DNA of 19,499 nucleotides from Thermoproteota archaeon (GTDB taxonomy: Archaea; Thermoproteota; Methanomethylicia; Methanomethylicales; B66-G16). Under the pieces are notes generated by a model. The model saw only the letters and a list, made by a program, of their open reading frames with translations, made no database searches and was not told where the DNA came from. The stretch lies in the NCBI GenBank assembly GCA_003649085.1, contig QMQV01000021.1, positions 1 through 19,499 of the forward strand, written 5' to 3'. The translations under genes were made by a program, and so were the position numbers. Every line of letters starts with the position of its first letter. The first letter of the stretch is position 1. Of the stretch, positions 6,333 to 13,631 are shown one piece after another.

Positions 6333-8060
6333 ATGGGAGAAGCTGCTAAGGAGATCAAGCCTTATTATGGAGCGCTTCCACCGCTAAAACCTGCTAAGGA
6401 AGTTCCATCACCCAAGGGCGTCATGGAGATAATGGGCCCTGGCTGGATCTTAGTCGGCCTATCAATTGGCAGCGGCGAGCTATTGATGTGGCCTACGATG
6501 ACCATGCAGTTCGGCTACATCCTCCTATGGGCAATGTTACTAGGTGTGACGCTGCAGTTCTTCTGGAACACTGAGCTAGTAAGGTGGACTGTGATCACAG
6601 GTGAAAGCTACATCCAAGGTATGGCTAGGATGCCGCCAGGCCCCAAGTTCTGGGTGCCTTGGTTCCTGTTAATAGGCACTTGGGGCTTCATATGGCCTGG
6701 CTGGGGTATGGGCGCTGGTGACGCGATGTGGCTGATGTTCGGCGGCTGGGGTGACCCCGTCGCCTGGAGGACTTTGGGCTTCATCTTCTGCCTGATCGTA
6801 ATACTAGCTGGTAAGATTGTCCGAGAGCCATTTGAGAAGATAATGATGATAGTGTCCATATGGTTCACGGTAACGTTAATCGTATCAGCCATCTACCTAA
6901 TAGCTGCAATGCCGCCTATTGAGATAGAGCTATTGGTTCATCCAAGCAAAGCACACCTAGTTGATAAGATTATTGAGCTACATCCAGATTGGTATGCTGA
7001 ATTAGCTGCCGGTGGCTATTACTTCATCCACACAGGCCAGTATGTGACCGTTGACACGCGTGCTTTAGTTGGCACGTACATCTGGGGCTTGTTTGGCGGC
7101 GGTGCTGGGCTAATACCGTGGGAGAAGGTTGACTACGTGTTGCTAGGAGCTGGCATCGCCTATGCGGGTGCTGGCGGTATCTACAATGTCTACTACTCAT
7201 ACTGGGCTAGGGACAAGGGCTGGGGTATGGGACAGTACATTGGCAGAATCGCTGGTATAAGAGGCAAGTTAGAGACGGTATCAGACGTAGGCTTCTGGCC
7301 AGAGCCCACCCCAGAGAACATTAGTAGGCTCAAGAAGTGGATTTTCAACTACGAGTGGAAGGAGAACTTCTTGATATGGTATGTCCTTGATGCTGCTACG
7401 CTAATACTGTTCACCTTCATCGCAGGCGCGATCTTCTACTACCCATACATGACCGATCAAGTTAGGGCGTTGTATCAGCAAGTATATGCTGAACTTGGAG
7501 ACTTCTGGAACCCACTTAACAAAGACTTTGTAACTGGAACGCTACCGACGTTCAACCCAATAGGCATGCCCACTAAGCACATCACCGGTCCACTTGGCGA
7601 GGCAAGGATGTTCCAGCTCTGGATGGGTCCAGCTGGCTGGTGGATGTTCATGATCATGGCTGCCATGGTGCTATGGAGCACGCACATCTCAATTCTAGAA
7701 GGCGGCGCTAGAATGTGGGCTGACAGCATTTGGTGCTTCACGCCAGGTCTAAGGGAGAAGAAGCCCAGCATTAGGTTCTGGTACTACTTAGTGTTCTTCA
7801 TATTCTTCATCTGGGGCTTAATCATCATCTGGACGAGGATGCCCACGTTAAGGGTATTAGCCATTGGAGCTAGCATACAGCTAGCTGTGCAGTGGTCATC
7901 AGTCATTACGGTTCCGTGGATGTACAAGAAGTTGATACCCAAGGAGCTCTACAAGGATCTCGGTCCCGCTTACTGGCGTTGGCCATTGTTCATAATTGCG
8001 TTCGGGTTCTGGTTCTGGGCATTTGCGATGTTCGTCGGCAGATTAGCTGGCGTCGTCTAG
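6333..8060 (+). CDS. NRAMP-fold membrane transporter lacking metal-binding motifs
   Basis: A 575-residue polytopic membrane protein, rich in Trp and Gly, with about 11-12 membrane segments. The start resembles NRAMP/MntH: GPGW at 35-38, FGYILLWA at 60-67, then VITGES at 87-92. In true metal transporters TM1 carries DPGN and TM6 carries an MPH motif. Here the equivalent places read IGSGEL (45-50) and YAGAGG (277-282), so the metal ligands are missing. An insertion of about 70 residues (roughly 195-265) and a second long loop (about 370-430) make it longer than the usual 400-450. The fold assignment is good. Substrate is unknown; location among 2-hydroxyacid oxidation genes makes an organic acid or other co-substrate a reasonable guess. 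Its codons are richer in GGC and CTG-type choices than neighbours, perhaps reflecting high expression. A T-rich terminator follows. Confidence 0.8.
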   Translation: MGEAAKEIKPYYGALPPLKPAKEVPSPKGVMEIMGPGWILVGLSIGSGELLMWPTMTMQFGYILLWAMLLGVTLQFFWNTELVRWTVITGESYIQGMARMPPGPKFWVPWFLLIGTWGFIWPGWGMGAGDAMWLMFGGWGDPVAWRTLGFIFCLIVILAGKIVREPFEKIMMIVSIWFTVTLIVSAIYLIAAMPPIEIELLVHPSKAHLVDKIIELHPDWYAELAAGGYYFIHTGQYVTVDTRALVGTYIWGLFGGGAGLIPWEKVDYVLLGAGIAYAGAGGIYNVYYSYWARDKGWGMGQYIGRIAGIRGKLETVSDVGFWPEPTPENISRLKKWIFNYEWKENFLIWYVLDAATLILFTFIAGAIFYYPYMTDQVRALYQQVYAELGDFWNPLNKDFVTGTLPTFNPIGMPTKHITGPLGEARMFQLWMGPAGWWMFMIMAAMVLWSTHISILEGGARMWADSIWCFTPGLREKKPSIRFWYYLVFFIFFIWGLIIIWTRMPTLRVLAIGASIQLAVQWSSVITVPWMYKKLIPKELYKDLGPAYWRWPLFIIAFGFWFWAFAMFVGRLAGVV

Positions 8061-8068
8061 AAGACAAG

Positions 8069-8091
8069 TTTTCACCTTTCTCCTCTTTTTA
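8069..8091 (+). terminator. T-rich terminator after the NRAMP-like gene
   Basis: A pyrimidine-rich stretch ending in five T (8086-8090) begins within about 10 nt of the stop codon. No hairpin is visible; this fits archaeal T-tract termination. Confidence 0.45.
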
Positions 8092-8119
8092 TGGTTCAAT
8101 TTCGTGAAAAGAAGCTTAG

Positions 8120-8128
8120 TTTATTAAA
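8120..8128 (+). promoter_or_regulatory. Possible TATA box of the PKD-protein gene
   Basis: TTTATTAAA lies about 21-25 nt before the ATG at 8145. No ribosome site is clear between them, which suggests a leaderless or near-leaderless transcript. Confidence 0.35.
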
Positions 8129-8144
8129 GGGCATGTGTATTTAA

Positions 8145-8672
8145 ATGCTCGTGTACAAAAAGCCTCCAAGATGTCTACTTACGCTGCTCTTAGCCTTCTT
8201 ACTATTGCTTCCTACAGTAGCATACGCGTCTACAGCTGATGAAAATCAGCCACCTGTTGCTAATGCCTGGGTTATTGGAAGTGAAGGGCTCGCTAAAACT
8301 GGGTGGGCTTACACAGATCTTGCGGTTAAGTTTACAGCTGTTGGAAGCTACGACCCAGATGGAGAAATTGTGAAGTACGTGTGGGATTTTGGAGATAACA
8401 CTTCTAAAGTTGAGGGCATCAACGTATCCCACATATACAAAGTCCCCGGGACATATATGGTGTTGTTAAGCGTCACCGATGACAGAGGAGCTTCTTCCAC
8501 TGATGCATGCTTAGTCTTTGTCAGAGAGTCTCCATATGCTGTGATGTCAAGGGCTTTCTCAATAGGCATGGGTGTTGGAGCGCTAGTAGTATTTATAGGG
8601 TGGATTTTCTTCAAGATCAAGTCTAAGCTGAAGAAGCCTCCTGTTTTTAAGCCTGGTTTCCCAACAAAATAG
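8145..8672 (+). CDS. Membrane-anchored PKD-domain surface protein
   Basis: A 175-residue exported protein. Residues 1-28 are a signal peptide: basic start, leucine-rich core, cleavage likely after AYA. Residues about 36-127 form one PKD domain, with YDPDGEIVKYVWDFGDN and VSHIYKVPGTY followed by VTDDRG, which are the hallmark strands. One membrane segment follows at about 137-157, then a short basic cytoplasmic tail. The PKD fold is a beta sandwich used for extracellular protein or sugar contacts. It sits between the NRAMP-like transporter and the lipoate ligase gene, on the same strand. The partner is unknown; an external accessory or binding subunit for the transporter is possible but only inferred from position. 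Confidence 0.85.
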   Translation: MLVYKKPPRCLLTLLLAFLLLLPTVAYASTADENQPPVANAWVIGSEGLAKTGWAYTDLAVKFTAVGSYDPDGEIVKYVWDFGDNTSKVEGINVSHIYKVPGTYMVLLSVTDDRGASSTDACLVFVRESPYAVMSRAFSIGMGVGALVVFIGWIFFKIKSKLKKPPVFKPGFPTK

Positions 8673-8702
8673 ACCTGTTTTTTAGGAGGGCGGTATTTCG
8701 CA

Positions 8703-9815
8703 ATGGAGGAGTGGCGTTTAGTTAACTTAGGCGCCTTAAGCCCATATTCAATACATGCAGTTTACGAAGCCATAGCGTTAGCTGTCAGTTCAAAAGCTGC
8801 TCCAAACACGATTGAGCTATGCTACCCAAGCGAACCTTACGTATGCATAGGAGTTCATCAATGTGCCGAGTTTGAGCTTGATCTCCAGGCATGTGAACAG
8901 CTTAACCTTAAGGTTGTTAGGAGACAAGTTGGCGGTGGAACTACATATCTTGATCCTGGGCAGCAGTTTTACCATATCGTAGTGCATAGAGACCACGGGT
9001 TAGCCAAGCAGCCTATAGAAAAGTTCTATGAAGTTTTCTTGAGGGCAGTTGCAAAATTTTACCGCAGCTATGGTTTGCCAGCTGACTATAAGCCTATCAA
9101 CGATGTGGTAATAAGTGGAAGGAAGGCGTCTGGTAATGGAGCGGCTCTCCTACACGACGCGATGGTGCTCGTCGGCAACGTGATCTTAGACTTTGACCCA
9201 GAGCCTATGGCTAAGGTGCTTAAAGTGCCATCTGAGAAGTTTAGAGATAAGGTTGTTAAAGACATGAAGGAGTGGGTCACTTCGCTTAAAAGAGAGCTCG
9301 GCTATGTCCCTGATAGAGGCGAAGTCATCGAAAAGCTCATCACGTGTTTCGAAGAAGTTTTAGGCATTAAGCTTGTGCAAGGCTCTTTAACCGATCTTGA
9401 GAGGCAAAAGCTTGTTGAGCTTGAAAAGCTGTTTCAATCTAAAGACTGGCTTTACTCCATAAACTTAGAACATAAGGAGCTTATGGAGAGCTTTAAAGCG
9501 CGTAAAGTGAAGATAAGAGAGGGGCACTATATTATTCAAGCTGACTACAAAGCATTGAAGATGATAAGGGTGTTAGCCGAGGTCGTTGATGGGACCTTGT
9601 CGAACGTCATGATAACAGGCGACTTTTTCGCACAGCCAGTTGAGAGCGTTAAGGAGCTTGAAGAGTATTTAAAGGGCTGTAGGCTCGTGCAAGAAGACAT
9701 TGAAAAGCGTGTCAATGAGTTCTTTAAGAGCAGCAAAGCTGCTTTTGCAGGAGTCAAGCTAGAAGACTTGGTCGCTGCCTTATTGAAAGTTAAGGAGAGG
9801 CTTGAAGTTCTCTAA
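8703..9815 (+). CDS. lplA: Lipoate-protein ligase with fused C-terminal accessory domain
   Basis: A 370-residue cytoplasmic enzyme that would activate lipoate (or octanoate) with ATP and attach it to a lipoyl-domain lysine. The catalytic BPL/LplA domain (about 1-220) has the RRQVGGGTTYLD motif at 73-84 and NDVVISGRKASGNG at 133-146, where Lys141 is the catalytic lysine. Residues about 245-370 match the LplA C-terminal/LplB accessory domain, which many archaea encode as a separate gene; here it is fused. AGGAGGG at 8684-8690 precedes the ATG, with a longish 12-nt spacer. The likely client is the GcvH-like protein at 569-1015, the only lipoyl domain in the window. Fused ligases dedicated to a lipoate-binding protein are known from sHdr-type gene sets, so the pairing is informative. 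It ends convergently, overlapping the HdrD-like gene by 4 nt. Confidence 0.9.
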   Translation: MEEWRLVNLGALSPYSIHAVYEAIALAVSSKAAPNTIELCYPSEPYVCIGVHQCAEFELDLQACEQLNLKVVRRQVGGGTTYLDPGQQFYHIVVHRDHGLAKQPIEKFYEVFLRAVAKFYRSYGLPADYKPINDVVISGRKASGNGAALLHDAMVLVGNVILDFDPEPMAKVLKVPSEKFRDKVVKDMKEWVTSLKRELGYVPDRGEVIEKLITCFEEVLGIKLVQGSLTDLERQKLVELEKLFQSKDWLYSINLEHKELMESFKARKVKIREGHYIIQADYKALKMIRVLAEVVDGTLSNVMITGDFFAQPVESVKELEEYLKGCRLVQEDIEKRVNEFFKSSKAAFAGVKLEDLVAALLKVKERLEVL

Positions 9816-11020
9816 GCTTTTTCTACGGCATCTCCTAACACTTCAGCTAAGTCAATGATCTCCACGTCAACTCCGAGAGCTTCCACCGCGCTCATCAACG
9901 TGTTCTTACAGCTTGGGCAAGATGAGAAAACTTTCCTAGCTCCCGTCTCGATTAACTGCTTAAGCCTAAATACGCTTAGGTTGCTCCAAGCCTCTTTATC
10001 TACCAAGTTTAGCAAGCCTCCACCACCACAACATAAGCCCTCACTCTTAGACTCCTTAGGCTCCCTTAAGCCCTTCGTCACGAACTTCAAGATCTCCCTA
10101 GGCTCTTCTATTATCCCGCTAAGCCTACCTAGCTCACATGGGTCATGATATGTAACAACCTCGTTCACCACTTGCTTTAACCTAAGACTCCCTGACTTAA
10201 CGTGGTTTAACACGAGTTCCGTGAGGTGTATTATCTTAAACGGCAGTTTTCTCTTGAGGAGCTTTGGGAACTCCCACATCCACGTCCTAAAACAGCCTGG
10301 GCAAGTCATGACGACTACTTCAACTCCAAGCTGTTCAGCTAACCTAACGTTTTCCTCAGCAAGCTCCCTAGCAACTTCTTCACCGCCAGCTGCTAACGCT
10401 GGATTACCGCAGCAAACCTCTTCTTCTCCTAACACCGTCCAAGGCTCTCCTATGGTATTCAACACCTTTGCAGCTCCTATCGGTATCATGCTTAAAGCTC
10501 CTTTCAAAGCTGATGTGCAGCCTACAAAGTATAAGATCTTAGCCTTTTGCTTAACAGGCACTTGTACTTCGTAGCTTTCGGCATCGCTTATCCACATAAC
10601 CCTTAAATCCTTCTCCAAGCTAAACGGGTTCTTAAACTCCCTTATGCTGTCAAGTGTCTGCTTAATACCTCCCTTCGTTAACCCAAGCTTTTCATAAAGT
10701 GCTCTAAGCTTATCAAATAAAGTCTCTCTCATCTGTATCTGAAAGGTACACCCTATTGTGCATATGCCACATAGAGTACACTTAAAGACCTCTTCAAAGT
10801 CCTCTGCTAGCTCCTCCACCCTAGGCTTATCGCGCTTGTATGGAAAGCCGTGCTGGCTTTGATACACTTTTCGCAACACCTTAGACCTATACGGTGGCGT
10901 GCACTTTGGATCGTGTGTAATCCTATAAACTGGACAGGACTTTACGCAAGCGGCACACTTTACACAGGCCTCTAGCATCAGAGCTTCTTTAGCTGTGAAC
11001 TCCACGTTAGGTACGCTCAC
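9812..11020 (-). CDS. HdrD/DsrK-like iron-sulfur protein with two CCG domains
   Basis: A 402-residue protein, cytoplasmic face. Two ferredoxin motifs: Cys19/22/25/29 (CVKCAACVKSCP) and Cys81/84/87/91, the last Cys followed by Thr rather than Pro. Two CCG domains follow: Cys168, Cys203-204, Cys240 and Cys243, then Cys295, Cys330-331 (GGGG follows), Cys368 and Cys371. The order and length fit HdrD, DsrK and related subunits. The gene overlaps the upstream membrane cytochrome gene by 4 nt (GTGA), so it is the catalytic partner of a two-subunit membrane complex exchanging electrons between the quinone pool and a thiol/disulfide or an Fe-S carrier. GlcF is an alternative family name, but a cytochrome b partner favours HdrDE/DsrMK. 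The real electron partner is not known from sequence. Confidence 0.88.
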   Translation of the reverse strand: MSVPNVEFTAKEALMLEACVKCAACVKSCPVYRITHDPKCTPPYRSKVLRKVYQSQHGFPYKRDKPRVEELAEDFEEVFKCTLCGICTIGCTFQIQMRETLFDKLRALYEKLGLTKGGIKQTLDSIREFKNPFSLEKDLRVMWISDAESYEVQVPVKQKAKILYFVGCTSALKGALSMIPIGAAKVLNTIGEPWTVLGEEEVCCGNPALAAGGEEVARELAEENVRLAEQLGVEVVVMTCPGCFRTWMWEFPKLLKRKLPFKIIHLTELVLNHVKSGSLRLKQVVNEVVTYHDPCELGRLSGIIEEPREILKFVTKGLREPKESKSEGLCCGGGGLLNLVDKEAWSNLSVFRLKQLIETGARKVFSSCPSCKNTLMSAVEALGVDVEIIDLAEVLGDAVEKA

Positions 11021-11658
11021 CTAATCTCACCTCTTAAACCGCGTTGGTAGCCTGTGTAAAGCCTCAAGGCGAAGAACATGATTGGGTGTATGAACTTGCT
11101 AAAAGGCGTGTAAATCAACATCACCTGCAAAATCAACGCGTTTATCGCGAAGTTAAGCGTTGAAAACGCTAGAGACATGTTAAGCCATGAAGCTGACAAG
11201 AATAAAACCAATACGAGGTCGAATACGTCTTGTTTATCTGTTAACACCCCAACAGCGTTTTTTACAACTAAGCCGTGAACTCTCCTAATCAATAAAATCG
11301 TAGAGGTCACTAGCGCTAAAGCTGATAAGTAGATGGAAGCCTGTAGCGCAAGCTGTTCTAAACCCAATAAAGCCGCCAGCGGGGTATAGTAGATGATCAA
11401 GAGAGCTATTATCGATATGTGCATTAAAAGCCCAATTGAATAATGTATGGGGCCTCGTTTAGCTGGCAGCTCAATCCACGGCAGTAGCTCTAAGGTGATC
11501 GCTGAAAAAGCTCCCTTAAGAGGGCTGCCGCGAACTTCTTGCTCCTCTACTTCCCACTTAAGCTTCTTAATTCGCCAAAACCTAGCAATCAAGCCTAATA
11601 CTAAGATTATTGCGGTAAACCATGGCAACACATTAAGTGCTAAGTGCTCAAACCACAA
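11017..11658 (-). CDS. HdrE/NarI/DsrM-like b-type cytochrome membrane subunit
   Basis: A 213-residue integral membrane protein with about five membrane segments (roughly residues 8-26, 72-95, 104-125, 147-168 and 173-198), the layout of NarI, DsrM and HdrE. Candidate heme histidines are His72 and His80 in the second segment and His191 in the last; His128 sits in a basic loop (RRVHG). The cytoplasmic loop after the first segment is charged. It would bind heme b and exchange electrons with menaquinone, paired with the HdrD-like protein encoded with a 4-nt overlap. The start is TTG with GGTGA six nt upstream; a TATA box lies about 45 nt upstream. Similarity is by topology and histidines rather than a strong motif, so the subfamily is uncertain. 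Confidence 0.75.
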   Translation of the reverse strand: MWFEHLALNVLPWFTAIILVLGLIARFWRIKKLKWEVEEQEVRGSPLKGAFSAITLELLPWIELPAKRGPIHYSIGLLMHISIIALLIIYYTPLAALLGLEQLALQASIYLSALALVTSTILLIRRVHGLVVKNAVGVLTDKQDVFDLVLVLFLSASWLNMSLAFSTLNFAINALILQVMLIYTPFSKFIHPIMFFALRLYTGYQRGLRGEIR

Positions 11659-11700
11659 CTCAGTTCACCAACTTAAACACCGTAAGGAGAGGCTATGAGG

Positions 11701-11710
11701 TATTTAAAAG
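11701..11710 (-). promoter_or_regulatory. TATA box of the cytochrome/HdrD-like operon
   Basis: On the minus strand this reads CTTTTAAATA. A start about 25 nt downstream, near 11680, leaves a leader of about 22 nt carrying the GGTGA site before the TTG at 11658. Confidence 0.5.
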
Positions 11711-11764
11711 CCTTCCTAAACACCTTCAAGACTTTAGCGAATCCTTCCATACGTGTAGGTTAAC

Positions 11765-11773
11765 GTTTTAAAG
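11765..11773 (+). promoter_or_regulatory. TATA box for the candidate C/D box sRNA
   Basis: GTTTTAAAG is centred about 27 nt before position 11797, the predicted 5' end of the sRNA. That is the archaeal TATA-to-start distance, and no protein gene begins downstream within 300 nt on this strand. Confidence 0.4.
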
Positions 11774-11796
11774 CTAGCTCGCCAACTTTTCACTTA

Positions 11797-11852
11797 GCCG
11801 ATGAGGAGAGTTATGCCATCAGATTGGTGATGACCCCTAGGGTATCTGAGGC
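11797..11852 (+). ncRNA. Candidate C/D box guide sRNA
   Basis: The 56-nt segment has the layout of archaeal 2'-O-methylation guides: a C box CGATGA (11799-11804; first base differs from UGAUGA), a 15-nt guide, a D' box CAGA (11820-11823; consensus CUGA), a short spacer, a perfect C' box GTGATGA (11827-11833), a 12-nt guide (11834-11845) and a perfect D box CTGA (11846-11849). The ends GCC and GGC can pair to close the kink-turn stem. A TATA box stands at the right distance. The second guide would direct methylation on a target containing AUACCCUAGGGG, at the C five bases from the D box. Weak points are the imperfect C and D' boxes and the near-palindromic second guide. No target was identified. 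Confidence 0.5.
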
Positions 11853-12008
11853 TCATAATCTATGCTTCTTCTAGCAGCATTAATGAGATTACCTAAGCCT
11901 AACTCGGTCGCAACCAACAGCCCAGGTATAGACACCTTAATGAACTTTCTCTCTTAGACCTATCCTGCCAGCTAAGCCAGCTTTACTTACGGCATCAGCG
12001 TCGTTCAT
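11837..12008 (-). pseudogene. Possible frameshifted coding remnant, minus strand
   Basis: Reading leftward, an ATG at 12008 with GAGG just upstream opens 23 codons (MNDADAVSKAGLAGRIG...) before a stop at 11937-11939. A shift of frame near 11950 opens a further frame down to a stop at 11837-11839, with a protein-like segment (VSIPGLLVATELGLGNL, then INAARRSIDYEP). Joined, they make about 57 residues with the Ala/Gly/Leu composition of real genes here. AGLAGRIG is vaguely like the start of tRNA-guanine transglycosylase-family proteins, but this is too short to assign. The rest of any gene is not present. It may equally be chance. Confidence 0.3.
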
Positions 12009-12074
12009 TTGCCTCAAAATTCTCAGTTAAGTTTTTCTGCTAAATACCTACACTTAACACTACTATTGAGTTAA

Positions 12075-12103
12075 TCTATAATCTAAGTGTTTGCTCAAAC
12101 ACT
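12075..12103 (+). promoter_or_regulatory. Epimerase promoter with a perfect palindrome
   Basis: A TATA-like TCTATAAT (12075-12082) is followed at once by AGTGTTTGCTCAAACACT (12086-12103), two 8-base arms with a 2-base centre. The expected start is near 12105, so the palindrome lies between TATA box and start, a common place for archaeal repressor operators. The epimerase ATG is at 12130. Confidence 0.45.
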
Positions 12104-12129
12104 ATTACGATTGCTGAGGCAGCGTAGCA

Positions 12130-13080
12130 ATGCGATACCTAGTAACTGGGGGAGCAGGCTTCATAGGCAGCCATTTAGTTGACGCATTAATGGAAAGAGG
12201 CGATTCTGTAGTCGTCGTGGATGACTTAAGTAGCGGGTCCTTAAATAACATTAGCAAGTGGCTTAACGCTAAGGAGTTTAAGTTCATCAAGCAAGACTTA
12301 TCGAAAAACGAAATAGACCCCAAAATTATGAACGAATGCGACATAGTCTTACACTTAGCAGCAAACCCCGAAGTGCGGATTAGCAGCGTATCTCCTGATG
12401 TGCATTTTAAGCAAAATGTGCTTGCTACGTTTAATGTCCTTGAAAGCCTGAGAAAACATGGAGGCATCAAAAAACTGCTCTTCACTTCATCATCTACAGT
12501 CTACGGCGAAGCCGAGAAAATACCGACACCTGAAGACTACTCGCCTATGACCCCCATATCAGTATATGGTGCGTCGAAGCTGGCTTGTGAAGCCTTAATA
12601 ACAGCTTATGCAAACATTTACGGCTTTCAAGCCATAATAGCTAGGCTAGCAAACGTCATAGGATCGAGGTCTAGACATGGAGTGATATACGATTTCATAA
12701 AGAAGCTTCGAAGAGACCCGAAGAAGCTTGAGATACTAGGTGATGGGACGCAGTCCAAGTCATACTTTTACATAACTGATTGCGTAGAAGCTCTCTTACT
12801 GTTGTTAGAGAAGGCTAGCGATAGGGTTTCAATTTACAACGTCGGCTCCGAAGACAGGGTTGATGCTAAGACTATAGCGGAGGTAGTGGTTAGGGAAATG
12901 GGCTTAAGTGACGTGAAGCTTCACTTTACAGGAGGAGTTCATGGTGGAAGAGGGTGGGCTGGAGACGTTAAGGTGATGCAATTAGATATATCAAGGATAA
13001 AGCGGCTAGGCTGGAGACCTAAGTATACGAGTTATCAAGCTGTAGAGTTGGCTACGAGAGATTTGATAAACGAGATTTAA
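12130..13080 (+). CDS. NAD-dependent sugar-nucleotide epimerase/dehydratase (extended SDR)
   Basis: A 316-residue cytoplasmic enzyme of the GalE/RmlB family. The NAD-binding GGAGFIGS is at residues 7-14, an acidic pair DD at 31-32 ends the second strand, and the catalytic set is SSST at 120-123 with Tyr146 and Lys150 (YGASK). HLAANP at 75-80 is also typical. It would act on a UDP- or dTDP-sugar for surface glycan or protein glycosylation; UDP-glucose 4-epimerase is the most common annotation for such archaeal proteins but the substrate cannot be fixed. Its ATG follows GAGG with a spacer of about 10 nt. It stands alone on its strand, possibly controlled by the palindrome at its promoter, and overlaps the convergent HD-domain gene by 4 nt. 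Confidence 0.85.
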   Translation: MRYLVTGGAGFIGSHLVDALMERGDSVVVVDDLSSGSLNNISKWLNAKEFKFIKQDLSKNEIDPKIMNECDIVLHLAANPEVRISSVSPDVHFKQNVLATFNVLESLRKHGGIKKLLFTSSSTVYGEAEKIPTPEDYSPMTPISVYGASKLACEALITAYANIYGFQAIIARLANVIGSRSRHGVIYDFIKKLRRDPKKLEILGDGTQSKSYFYITDCVEALLLLLEKASDRVSIYNVGSEDRVDAKTIAEVVVREMGLSDVKLHFTGGVHGGRGWAGDVKVMQLDISRIKRLGWRPKYTSYQAVELATRDLINEI

Positions 13081-13631
13081 AGCCCAAGCTTGTCAGCTAT
13101 CCTCAACATAGCTTGCAAACCTATCTCAAAAGCCTCTCGCTCACTCAAGCCTATCTCTTTACACAGCGAAATTCTCTCACGGCTAACCCCTCTAGCGAAG
13201 TCTTTTGCCTTAAACTTCTTCTCGATAGTCTCAACCTTAACTTCAGATAGCTTTTTATGAGGCATAACGAGCGCACAAGCTACTATAAGCCCAGATAGCG
13301 CATCAGCTACTATAAGCGCTTTCTCCATAACGCTTTCAGGCTTTACACCCGTATTTTCGAAGTTATGCGAGATTATCGCCCTTAAAGCCTCTTCAGGTAA
13401 CAAGCCCTTAAGATACTCAGCAGCTAAAACGCCGTGGCGCTTAGGGTCATTAAAAGTCTCGTCAAAGTCTATGTCGTGTAAAAGCCCAGTTAGCCCCCAA
13501 AGCTCTCGATCGCCATTAAACCTTGACGCGAACTCCCTCATTATCGCTTCAACAGCTAAACAGTGCTTAACCATGTTCTCACGCTTAAGCTTAGAAGTTA
13601 AGAGTTTATACGCGTCATCTCTAGCCAGCAT
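13077..13631 (-). CDS. HD-domain phosphohydrolase
   Basis: A 184-residue protein with the HD metal site: His23, the HD pair at His52-Asp53 (GLLHDID), His89 in SHN and Asp110 in VADAL. This pattern belongs to small HD proteins such as the archaeal HDIG/YedJ-like hydrolases that act on nucleotides or cyclic dinucleotides. The full set of metal ligands suggests an active enzyme; the substrate is unknown. The ATG at 13631 has no clear ribosome site. A TATA-like AATAAAA on the minus strand (13676-13682) would place the start near 13655. It is divergent from the small orphan gene at 13733 and convergent with the epimerase. The family call is secure and the function open. Confidence 0.82.
   Translation of the reverse strand: MLARDDAYKLLTSKLKRENMVKHCLAVEAIMREFASRFNGDRELWGLTGLLHDIDFDETFNDPKRHGVLAAEYLKGLLPEEALRAIISHNFENTGVKPESVMEKALIVADALSGLIVACALVMPHKKLSEVKVETIEKKFKAKDFARGVSRERISLCKEIGLSEREAFEIGLQAMLRIADKLGL

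Larger units (their letters stand above)
11659..12129. other. 470-nt stretch without an intact gene
   Basis: The gap holds: the promoter of the leftward cytochrome operon (11701-11710); a rightward 22-codon open frame at 11695-11763 behind AAGGAG, which I do not call a gene; a candidate C/D box sRNA (11797-11852) with its own TATA box; minus-strand pieces that look like a frameshifted coding remnant (11837-12008); and the promoter plus palindrome of the epimerase gene (12075-12103). Nothing resembling tRNA, an insertion sequence or CRISPR repeats is seen. Confidence 0.6.

Noticed and set aside
6333..8060. Reading the NRAMP-like protein as a Mn/Fe importer
   Set aside because: The DPGN and MPH metal-binding motifs are both absent.
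11695..11763. A 22-codon rightward frame starting MRYLKAF behind AAGGAG
   Set aside because: Too short to assign; it overlaps the promoter of the leftward operon and may be chance or a remnant.
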